Source: Aureococcus anophagefferens
Taxonomy: Eukaryota; Sar; Pelagophyceae; Pelagomonadales; Pelagomonadaceae
Direction of reading: 5' to 3'
Length of the DNA stretch: 64,000 bases
NCBI RefSeq assembly: GCF_000186865.1
Contig: NW_008705570.1
Location: 1,420,330-1,484,329, forward strand
The position numbers were made by a program, and so were the translations under genes. The notes beneath the pieces are model-generated. The model worked only from the letters and a program-made list of their open reading frames with translations, had not been told where the DNA came from and did not search any database. Position 1 is the first letter of the stretch. Each line of letters begins with the position of its first letter. This document shows, piece after piece, positions 49,189 through 56,995 of this stretch.

Positions 49189-49973
49189 TCCCGCTTCACG
49201 ACGCCCGGGCCGATCTTCTTGTCGTTGTAGTTGACGACGGGCTTGATCTCCTTCTTCTTCTTCTTCTTGCGCCCGGCGGGGCAGACTCGGCCGTCCATGG
49301 TCGTGCCGACGTAGGGCCGGCACTTGGCGAGGTCGATGAGCTCGTTCGTCGTCGACCCCTTGAACGCGTCGAGCTCGACGTAGTGGGCCGTGGCGTCGGC
49401 CGCCGCCGCGGCGTCGGCGTCGTCCGGGTCCGCGTCCGACGCGTTGCGCAGCAGGCGCCCCGTCTCCATGACGCGCCACAGCGCGGCCGCGCGGCGCGCG
49501 GACGCGGTCTCCATGCCGCGCGACTGCTCCTCGGGCTTCATCTCGAGGTAGCGCGCCGCGCAGGCGTTGGAGCAGGCGGCGACGAGCATGGCGCGGGCGT
49601 GCTCCGTGAGGCCGCGCACGCGGTCCGCGTCGCGGTCGAGGACCCGGCTCGACGGGAGCAGGCTCTCCTCCGCGTCGCCGAGCGCGAGGTGCAGCGCGCG
49701 CTCGGCGCGAAACGCGGCCCAGGACTCGGGGTCGCCGGCCATGGCGAGCTCCGCGTGCTTCCGCCCCTCGGCGAAGGCCTTCGCGGTCACGTTCTCGCCC
49801 GGCGCGCAGGCGAAGAGGACGACGGCGAGCTCGGCGGAGAGCTCGGCCCTGTAGGTCTCGTTGAGGTCCTTGGCCTTGAGCGCGCGCCGCAGCCGGCCCG
49901 CCTCGCCCCGCGGCGGCAGGAGGTTCCCGACGAGGCCGGCGGCGCCGGCGACGAGCGCCTTCAGGTTGACCAT
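49185..49973 (-). CDS. Unrecognised helical protein
   Basis: From ATG 49973 the 262-residue product has a hydrophobic leader (MVNLKALVAGAAGLVGNLLP) and an Ala-rich helical body with repeated-looking segments (AERALHLALGDAEESL, HARAMLVAACSNACAARYL), perhaps TPR-like. It ends in a basic KKKKKK run and NYNDKKIGPGVVKRD. Function unknown. Stop TAA reads from 49187 to 49185 and shares bases with the AlkB-like gene's TAG. Confidence 0.65.
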   Translation of the reverse strand: MVNLKALVAGAAGLVGNLLPPRGEAGRLRRALKAKDLNETYRAELSAELAVVLFACAPGENVTAKAFAEGRKHAELAMAGDPESWAAFRAERALHLALGDAEESLLPSSRVLDRDADRVRGLTEHARAMLVAACSNACAARYLEMKPEEQSRGMETASARRAAALWRVMETGRLLRNASDADPDDADAAAAADATAHYVELDAFKGSTTNELIDLAKCRPYVGTTMDGRVCPAGRKKKKKKEIKPVVNYNDKKIGPGVVKRD

Positions 49974-50041
49974 CGTGCGGAGTCGATGGACGTCGGATGG
50001 GGGCTGCGCGTGCACCGCCGGACGGCTTCTTTACCGAAACT

Positions 50042-50968
50042 TTACTCGCCGCCCTCGACGACCATGTCGCCCTGCTCGTTGACCTTGGCCGTGAGCATCG
50101 TGCGCTTGCCGACCATGTCCTTCGCGGGGACGATCTTCGACGGGTCCTGGGCGGCCATGAGCTGGACGATGCGGTTGTGCGCGTCCATGATGCCCCAGGT
50201 CCGCTCGTCCTCGCCGTACGCGAAGTGGTCCATGGCCTGCTGCTCGTTGAGGCCCTTCATCGTCGCCGGCATGCCGCACTTCGCCAGCGCGGGGCCCCGC
50301 ACCTTCATCCAGAGCGCGTCGACGTACTCGCGGAACGTCGGCACCTTCTTGCCCTTGCCGCCGCCCTCGGCCGCCTTCTTGCTCTCGGCCCGCATGTCGT
50401 CGACGTCCTGCTTGATCTTTCGGATCAACGTCTGCACCGACGCCTGGCGGTAGCCCCACTCGAAGTTCTCCTGGAGTCGCACGGTGAGCTCGTGCGTCCA
50501 GAACGTCGGCCGCGGGAGGGGCGTCCCGTCGTCGTTCAAGGGCGTGAGCGTCTTAAACGACACCCAGCCCGTCACGTAGCCGCAGCCCAGCGACGTGTTC
50601 GGCACGATGACGTGGACGCGGAGGTCGCCCTGGTCGTTCCAGACCTCGTCGTCGCCGTGGACGATCTCGCCCTGCTTGATGGGGCCGAGCGCGCCCTGCA
50701 GCGCGAGCTCCGTCTTGAGGGACACGCCGTTGCGCATCGTCGCGCCGTGCTTCGCGGAGACGCGGTATTTCTTCGTGGTTTCGGGCAGCTCGGCGCACAT
50801 GGAGTTGTAGTTTCTTGCGCGCGCCGTCTCGGACCAGGGTGGGCTGAACTCCGCTTTGTAACATACCGCTCCGGGGAGAATGCCGCCGTAGCCATCACCC
50901 ACGCTCAGCTGCGAAAACTCCTCGGCCACGACGAGCTCCTCATCGTCCTTGCCGAGGATGGCAGCCAT
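50042..50968 (-). CDS. Unrecognised protein containing the recurrent SH3-like domain
   Basis: The 308-residue product starts MAAILGKDDEELVVAEEFSQ. Residues 68-143 fit the SH3-like pattern seen in three other proteins here (KHGATMRNG ... GDLRVHVIVP ... GYVTGWVSFKTL). The remainder is helical with a predicted coiled region (LIRKIKQDVDDMRAESKKAA) and a C-terminal TAKVNEQGDMVVEGGE. No enzymatic motif is visible. It diverges from the GH28 gene. Confidence 0.7.
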   Translation of the reverse strand: MAAILGKDDEELVVAEEFSQLSVGDGYGGILPGAVCYKAEFSPPWSETARARNYNSMCAELPETTKKYRVSAKHGATMRNGVSLKTELALQGALGPIKQGEIVHGDDEVWNDQGDLRVHVIVPNTSLGCGYVTGWVSFKTLTPLNDDGTPLPRPTFWTHELTVRLQENFEWGYRQASVQTLIRKIKQDVDDMRAESKKAAEGGGKGKKVPTFREYVDALWMKVRGPALAKCGMPATMKGLNEQQAMDHFAYGEDERTWGIMDAHNRIVQLMAAQDPSKIVPAKDMVGKRTMLTAKVNEQGDMVVEGGE

Positions 50969-51176
50969 AATTGCTCGAAACCAACTTGAAGGCGCATTGC
51001 ACCGTCCATGAAGCAAAGAGGTCTGGCTTACGCCGAGCCTCATCGAGAGCGTCGCGGCGTGCTTCATAGCGTTGGCGTAGCCGCGGGCCTCATCGAGCGC
51101 GCTGCGGCCCGCTTCATAGCGTTGGCGTAGCCGCAGCATCGCTTCATAGCGTTGGCGTGGCCGCAGCATCTCACAA
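50969..51176. promoter_or_regulatory. 208-bp divergent region with TTGAAG and three 24-bp repeats
   Basis: TTGAAG lies at 50986-50991. The word GCTTCATAGCGTTGGCGT followed by A/GGCCGC occurs three times (about 51060, 51111 and 51141), and CCTCATCGAG/GCCTCATCGAGCGCG-type units alternate with it. The repeats end within 10 bp of the GH28 ATG. Confidence 0.55.
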
Positions 51177-53273
51177 ATGGGTACCAGCCTCTTGCTGCTC
51201 GCGCTGCTGAGCGCTGCCGCCACCCGCGTCTGCGACATCACCGACTTTGGCGCCGTCGGCGACGGCGCCACGGACAGCACCTTCGCGCTGCGCGAGGCCG
51301 CGCGCTGCTGCGCCGCGAGCCCGCCCGCCGCGAGCACCGGCGGTCCGCGCTGCACCGTCCGCGTGCCCGCCGGCGTCTTCGTTTCCGGCGCGTTCAACCT
51401 GTCGGGCGGCTCGCGACTGCACCTCGCCGCGAACGCGACGCTGCGCGGAATCGGTTTCGACTGGAAGACCTGGCGCTACCACTGGCCCGAAGTGACGGCG
51501 GCGCCGGGCTACGGCGAGACGCGGGACCAGTGCTGCGTGCCCTGGCCGCCCGCGGTGACGCGGCGGCGGTCGCAGCACGCGCCCTTCGTGGGCGCCTTCG
51601 ACGCGACGGACGTCGCGATCTCGGGCGAGGGGCCGACGTCCGTCATCGACGGCCGCGGCGCGGACTGGTGGCGGAGGTTTCTGTGCGGCTTCGCCTACGC
51701 CGCGGCGCAGCGCGTCGGCGCGCACCCGTGGGCGTTGGCGGCGCTGTCGAAGGTCAACGGCGACGTGTCCCGCGGCTGGCGCTGTTCGTCGGATGCGAGC
51801 CCGGAGCGGCGCTACGCGAACCTCGGCTACGCCCTGGGCCGGCCGCGGCTCGTGGAGTTCTCGAACGTCAGGCGCGGCGCGGTCCGGGGCGTGTTGTTGG
51901 TCGATTCGCCCTTCTGGACCCTCCATATCGTCGACTCGAAAGAAGTCGTGGTCGAGGACGTCAGAATTCTCGCCCCTCGCCACGAGACGCTTCGTCGCGC
52001 CTGGGGGGCGAACACGGACGGCATCGACATCGACTCGTCCGAGGACGTGCTCGTGGACGGGGTCGACGTCCGCGTCGGCGACGACGCCATCGCGATCAAG
52101 AGCGGCCTCGGCGCCGCGGGCCGCGCGCACGCGGCGCCGTCGCGGCGCGTCGTCGTCCGCGACTCGCGGCTCCGGAGCGAGTGGCTGTCCATCGGGTCCG
52201 AGGTGAGCGGCGGCGTCGACGACGTGCGGATCGAGAACTGCACCTTCGGCGACGCGGCCGTCGGCGGCGCCGCGGCCGACGACGTCTCCGGCGCCGGCTT
52301 CTGGCTGCGGCTCTTGACGGGCGGCTGGGCGGCGACGCCCGCGGCGCGGGCCCGCGGCGGGCCGGCGGGCGTGCACGTGAAGACGCGGCCGGGCCGCGGC
52401 GGCTTCGTGACGAACGTCGTCGTCGACGGCGCGACGGCGGTCAATTCGGACGCGCTCCTGTGGATCTCGACGACCTACCCGGGCGAGGACCCCTTCGAGC
52501 GCGCCGCGGACGCCGCCGAGACGGTCCTCGCGAACTTCTCGGTGAAACGGGCGACGTGCGTCAACTGCGAGCGCGTCGTCGACGTCGTCGGCTCGGCGGC
52601 GATCCCCGTCGACGGGTTGGCGGTGGAAGACGTCGACTCGGACGCGACGGAGAGCGTCTGCGCGCGCGCGACGCGCGTGAGCGGCGTCGCCTGCGAGGAG
52701 CCCGCGCCGTCGCGGCTCGGCGTCGTAGCGGTGGCGGTCGCCGTCGTCGTGCTCGTGCTCGCGGTCCTGGTGGCGCGCCGCGCGCGCGTCCCCGCGGTCC
52801 TCCTCCACGCGTCCTTCGCGTCCACGTTCGTCGTTTCGTCGTTCTGGCTCCGCTCGAACGCGTACCGCGGCGCGTCCGCCGGCCTCTTCGCGGCGCCCTG
52901 CGCCTTCGCGCCGGCGCCGGTCTCCGCGCCCTGGCTCAACGCCGTCGACTGCGGGCCCGTGTTTCCCGGCCTCGCGCTCGCGGTCTCCGCGGCCTACGCG
53001 TCGCCGTCGAAGCGGCGGCGCGCGCTCGCGGCCGCGCTGGCGCTCAAGGTCGCGGCCGTCGTCGCGCGCGTCTGCTTCGACTCGCGCGCGCGCGCGGCGG
53101 CCGCGACGCTCGGCCTCTGCCGCGCGGCGCTCGCGGGCCAGCGCGACGACGCCGTCGCGCTCGCGTGCGCGGCGCACGCGGCCCAGGGCGAGCCCGCGCG
53201 GACCGCGTGGGGCGCGGCGACGTCGGCGCTCGTGGCGGGGCTCGCGGTGGCGGAACTGCTCAGGAGGTCCTAG
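51177..53273 (+). CDS. GH28 (polygalacturonase-family) glycosidase with C-terminal membrane domain
   Basis: A signal peptide (MGTSLLLLALLSAAATRV) precedes a right-handed beta-helix domain beginning DITDFGAVGDGATD. GH28 catalytic motifs are NTDGIDIDS (near 279) and GDDAIAIKSG (near 301); IGSEVSGGVDDV (near 338) stands in place of GHG as in many exo-acting members, and VHVKTRPGRGG stands where RIK is expected. After about residue 510 there are several hydrophobic segments (VVAVAVAVVVLVLAVLVA and others), so the enzyme appears tethered to a membrane facing outside. Pectin-like or other uronic-acid polymers are candidate substrates. Confidence 0.85.
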   Translation: MGTSLLLLALLSAAATRVCDITDFGAVGDGATDSTFALREAARCCAASPPAASTGGPRCTVRVPAGVFVSGAFNLSGGSRLHLAANATLRGIGFDWKTWRYHWPEVTAAPGYGETRDQCCVPWPPAVTRRRSQHAPFVGAFDATDVAISGEGPTSVIDGRGADWWRRFLCGFAYAAAQRVGAHPWALAALSKVNGDVSRGWRCSSDASPERRYANLGYALGRPRLVEFSNVRRGAVRGVLLVDSPFWTLHIVDSKEVVVEDVRILAPRHETLRRAWGANTDGIDIDSSEDVLVDGVDVRVGDDAIAIKSGLGAAGRAHAAPSRRVVVRDSRLRSEWLSIGSEVSGGVDDVRIENCTFGDAAVGGAAADDVSGAGFWLRLLTGGWAATPAARARGGPAGVHVKTRPGRGGFVTNVVVDGATAVNSDALLWISTTYPGEDPFERAADAAETVLANFSVKRATCVNCERVVDVVGSAAIPVDGLAVEDVDSDATESVCARATRVSGVACEEPAPSRLGVVAVAVAVVVLVLAVLVARRARVPAVLLHASFASTFVVSSFWLRSNAYRGASAGLFAAPCAFAPAPVSAPWLNAVDCGPVFPGLALAVSAAYASPSKRRRALAAALALKVAAVVARVCFDSRARAAAATLGLCRAALAGQRDDAVALACAAHAAQGEPARTAWGAATSALVAGLAVAELLRRS

Positions 53274-53445
53274 GCGGGCGATCGGGCAATGCGGTCGAGC
53301 CGCGCCGCCCGCCTCGCCGCGGCCTTTGCCGACGGCGTTCCGCCACAGCAAGTGGGGCGCCCCCGATCCCGTCGCGTCCGAGTCCGAGTCCGACGCCGAC
53401 TATTCTCGGGCTTCTCTCATAGCTTATTTACGCGCGCGACCCCCG

Positions 53446-56400
53446 CTAGCCCAGCTTGGCCAGCAGCTCCGTGCACTGGGCGACGATGTCGGCGTCGTCG
53501 ATCTTGTCCTGGGCGAGCGTCGCCTGGAGCGCGGCCTTGACCCGCGGCGCCGAGGCCGCGAGCGCCGCGTGGTTCGCCGCCGCCAAGGCCAGCAGCAGCC
53601 GCATGACCGTCGCGTTCTCGCCCGCGTCCTCGGCGAGGGGCAGCTTCGGCAGCACGAGGGCCAGCACCTGGTCCACGGGCGCGGCCTCGAGATCCGCCTG
53701 CGCGATGCGGCACATCGCCGCTAAGGCGTTGTCCGCGGCCGCGCGGTCCGCGGCCGCGCGCTCCGGCGGCGCGCCGTCGGCCTTGGTCACGAGGGGATAC
53801 AAGGCGTGGAGCGCGTCCGGGATGTGCTGCCGCGCGAAGGCCGGCCCCGCGGCGGAGAAGAGCGCGCCGACGCCGAACGCCGCATTCCGCGCGACGTTCG
53901 AGTGCGCGTCGCCGCACGCGGACGAGAAGAGCCCCCAGAGCTGGGCGAAGTGGCGGCCCGCCGCCAGGTCCGGCGGCAGCTCGACGCAGAGCTCCGCGAA
54001 GCAGCCCAGCGCCATCGCGCGGTCCGACGCGGCCCGCGCGGGCTGCGCGTACTTGGCGAACGCCTGGAACACCGCGTCCGCGGTCCCGTGGCCCACGAGG
54101 CCGCCCCCGACCTTGGCCACGGCGCCGCAGAGATCCGCGACGTTGTCCATGAGCACGTTGTCGTGGTCCTCGTCGTCGTCGTCGCCCTCCTCGTGCGTGC
54201 CGCGCGCGACCGCGTCGATGACGTCGTCGTCCGCGCCCAGCAGCGTCTGGCAGGGCGCCTGCTTGTTCGCCAACTGGAGCGTCGCCTCGACGATGGGCTG
54301 GAGCGCCGGGATCAGGGCCGCCGGCCCGACGTCGCCCAGGAGCTCGTTGAGCGCCTCGCAGGACACCGCGACGACGGACTTGGCCGTGTCCTCCGCGAGG
54401 AGGCGCGCGAGCAGGCCGACGCACGCGTTGACGTAGGTCGCGAGCTGGGGCGACGGCAGGGACGCCGCGCCGTCGCCCTTGGCCCAGGCGATGGCCACGG
54501 GCTCCTTGTCGTCGTTCGCGGTCCGCGGCGCGTAGGGCAGCGCGCGCGCGCTCCCGCCGTGCGCGACGCACGCCGCGTGGGCCAACTGCTGCAGCGCGAT
54601 GGCGCTCCGCTCGCGGATCTCGTGGTGGAAGTAGTCGACCATGACCCGCAACACGTCCAGCGACTTGTCGAGGTGGGGCGCGAAGTGGCCCTCCGTGTAC
54701 TCGGCGACGTTGCCGAGCGCGACGATCGCCGCGCGCTTCACGTTCATCATCGCCGTGCGCACGGTCATGACCGCGTGGCCCGCCAGGTCGTCGTCGCTCT
54801 CCTCGTCCTCGACGTCGTCCTCCCACTCGTCGGCGTCGCCGGGCTCCCGCGGCTCCTCGTCGTCGTCGTCGCCGTCCTCGAGGAACGCGGCGTCGAAGCC
54901 CCCGCCGCCCTCGTCGTCCTCGTCGTCGTCCGCGAAGTCCAGCGACGCGCCGTCCTTGCGCGCGACGACGTCGAGCAGGTGGGGGACCAGCTGGGGCAGG
55001 AGCGGGCCGAAGTCGCCGCGCATGACCTTGGCCGCGTTCGCGAAGAAGCCGTACGAATACTCCGCGAGCTCCGTCGAATCGAGCTCCAAATTCTGCGCGG
55101 CCGCGGCGAGCGCGCGGTCGCGGTAGGGCGCGAAGCGCGCGGCGCCCACGGCCAGGGCGACGTGGCCCAGCGCCTCCAGGGAGCGCCCGCGCAGCTCCCA
55201 GGCCCGCTCCTCGCCGAGCTCGCACATGGCCGCGAGCGGCGGCGCGGCGACGTCGAGGTAGGGCCCGAAGCCGTCGGCCGCGGCGATGGCCGCGGACCCC
55301 ACGGCCGCCGCGGCCATCTCGCGGATGCCCAATAGTTGGTGCCCCAGCAGCGGCAGCAGCCGCGCCATGAGCGGCTCGAGGAGCTGGCCCAGCTGCGACG
55401 CGTCCATCGACTCGCAGAACATCTCGAGCACGTAGCACGACGTGCCGACGACCGCGGCGCGCGCGTCGTTGAGGAACTCGAAGACGACGGGCACGACGGC
55501 CGCCGCGTGGCCCACGATCTCCGGCTGGCAGTGCTCCGCGAGCTGGCCGTAGGCGAAGCAGAGGCACTCGCGCGTCGCCGGCTCCGAGTTCGCCGCCGCG
55601 GCGTTCGCGAGCCGCTGGAGCACCTCGCCGAGGTGGTGCTCCCGCAGCGCGTCCTGGAAGCCCTCGGCGACGACGCCCACGGCCGCGGCGCCCGCGCGCC
55701 GCGTCGACGGGTTCGCGTCCTCGAGGCACTGCATGGCCAGGCCCAGCGTCGGCTCGAGCGACCACTTCAAAGGCACGTGGAGCGCGATCTGGTCCAAGGT
55801 CGTCTGCGCGACCTCCTGGGACGACGGCCCCTCGTAGGCCTCGTCGTCGTCGTCGTCGCCGCCGAGCACGACCTGGCCCGCGGCGATCTTCGCCGCCTTG
55901 GCCAGCGCCGCCTCCTCCTGGCGCAGGCGCTGGAGCGGCGTCGACACGAAGAGCGCGCCCGCGCCGCCGCCCTCGCGCGCGGACGCGTCCGCGGTGACCA
56001 TGATGCCCACGCAGGTCTGGACGATCGTCGGCACGAGGCCGACCTTGCCCAGGAGCTTGGGCTTCCACTCCGCGAGCGCGCCGATGACGGACGCGGCGCC
56101 GTCGCGCGTCGCGCGCTCGAGGTCGTCGTCGCCCGCGCGCATGACGTCGAGGAGCAGCGGCACGACGTCGCCCACGTGGGGCGCCAGCACGGGCACGGGC
56201 GTCTGCGCCAATTCGGCAAAGGCGTCGAAGAACTGGACGAGCACGGCGTCGTCGCGCTGCTGCGCCGCGGACCGCGCGACGACGACCATCGGCGGCACCA
56301 AATCCCGAAAGAGCATCGCGTCGTCGTCCGTGGACAGCGTCGACACGAAGGCGCAGCAGGCGCGCAGGGCCATGACGGACACGGCGCGCTCCTCGTCGCC

Positions 56401-56916
56401 GAGCGCCGCGCGGAAGAGCTGGGCGAGCTGGCCGAGCTGCGAACTCAGCGACGTCGCGACGGTCTCGGACAGCTGGAGGAGGAGCAAATACGCGAGCTCG
56501 CGGTGCTGGGGGCTCGTCGCCGCCGTCGCGCACTGGGAGATGAAGGCGAGGAGCTCGGGCCACTTGTTGTGGGGCACCAAAACCTTGGCCAGCGCGGACG
56601 CGAGCGCCGCGACGGACTTGCGGACGGCGCGTTCCGGCTCGCTCCCGAGGCGCTCGAGGATCGCGGCCTTGACGCGGGTCTGGGCGCTCTTCTTGAGCTT
56701 CTTCCAGAGCTTGACGATCTTCTTGCGGAGGATGACGGCCGCGATCTGGCGCACGGCGACGTTGCCCGACGACGCCACCTGCGTCATGAGCGCGCCCACG
56801 CAGGCGCTCTTCTTGAGCACGGGCTTCAGCGCGTCCTCGGCCTGCTTGATGCGGCTCGTGTCCGGGGCCGTCAGGGCCACGAGCACGGCCTCGAGCTGCT
56901 GGTCATCGGCGTTCAT
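53446..56916 (-). CDS. Importin-beta family karyopherin (importin-4/Kap123-like)
   Basis: The 1,156-residue single-exon protein consists of HEAT repeats, starting with an importin N-terminal pattern (IKQAEDALKPVLKKSACVGAL; VAVRQIAAVILRKKIVKLW) and including a very acidic loop (DDDEDDEGGGGFDAAFLEDG, DEWEDDVEDEESDDDL) that in importin-4 and Kap123 contacts cargo. EYTEGHFAPHLDKSLDVL and RNAAFGVGALF are typical of this branch. It would carry histones or ribosomal proteins into the nucleus in a Ran-dependent way. The exact paralogue (IPO4 versus IPO5) is inferred from the pattern only. Confidence 0.87.
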   Translation of the reverse strand: MNADDQQLEAVLVALTAPDTSRIKQAEDALKPVLKKSACVGALMTQVASSGNVAVRQIAAVILRKKIVKLWKKLKKSAQTRVKAAILERLGSEPERAVRKSVAALASALAKVLVPHNKWPELLAFISQCATAATSPQHRELAYLLLLQLSETVATSLSSQLGQLAQLFRAALGDEERAVSVMALRACCAFVSTLSTDDDAMLFRDLVPPMVVVARSAAQQRDDAVLVQFFDAFAELAQTPVPVLAPHVGDVVPLLLDVMRAGDDDLERATRDGAASVIGALAEWKPKLLGKVGLVPTIVQTCVGIMVTADASAREGGGAGALFVSTPLQRLRQEEAALAKAAKIAAGQVVLGGDDDDDEAYEGPSSQEVAQTTLDQIALHVPLKWSLEPTLGLAMQCLEDANPSTRRAGAAAVGVVAEGFQDALREHHLGEVLQRLANAAAANSEPATRECLCFAYGQLAEHCQPEIVGHAAAVVPVVFEFLNDARAAVVGTSCYVLEMFCESMDASQLGQLLEPLMARLLPLLGHQLLGIREMAAAAVGSAAIAAADGFGPYLDVAAPPLAAMCELGEERAWELRGRSLEALGHVALAVGAARFAPYRDRALAAAAQNLELDSTELAEYSYGFFANAAKVMRGDFGPLLPQLVPHLLDVVARKDGASLDFADDDEDDEGGGGFDAAFLEDGDDDDEEPREPGDADEWEDDVEDEESDDDLAGHAVMTVRTAMMNVKRAAIVALGNVAEYTEGHFAPHLDKSLDVLRVMVDYFHHEIRERSAIALQQLAHAACVAHGGSARALPYAPRTANDDKEPVAIAWAKGDGAASLPSPQLATYVNACVGLLARLLAEDTAKSVVAVSCEALNELLGDVGPAALIPALQPIVEATLQLANKQAPCQTLLGADDDVIDAVARGTHEEGDDDDEDHDNVLMDNVADLCGAVAKVGGGLVGHGTADAVFQAFAKYAQPARAASDRAMALGCFAELCVELPPDLAAGRHFAQLWGLFSSACGDAHSNVARNAAFGVGALFSAAGPAFARQHIPDALHALYPLVTKADGAPPERAAADRAAADNALAAMCRIAQADLEAAPVDQVLALVLPKLPLAEDAGENATVMRLLLALAAANHAALAASAPRVKAALQATLAQDKIDDADIVAQCTELLAKLG

Positions 56917-56995
56917 CGTGTCCAGACGCGGAGCAAATCGCCAAGGTCACCACGCTTTTCAACATCTTGAAGGTGAAGCGCTCAGAAGCCCATTC
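56917..56995. promoter_or_regulatory. 79-bp bidirectional promoter with TTGAAG
   Basis: TTGAAG at 56967-56972 lies 24 bp before the plus-strand ATG at 56996, and TTCAA at 56958-56962 lies near it in the opposite sense. Confidence 0.35.
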
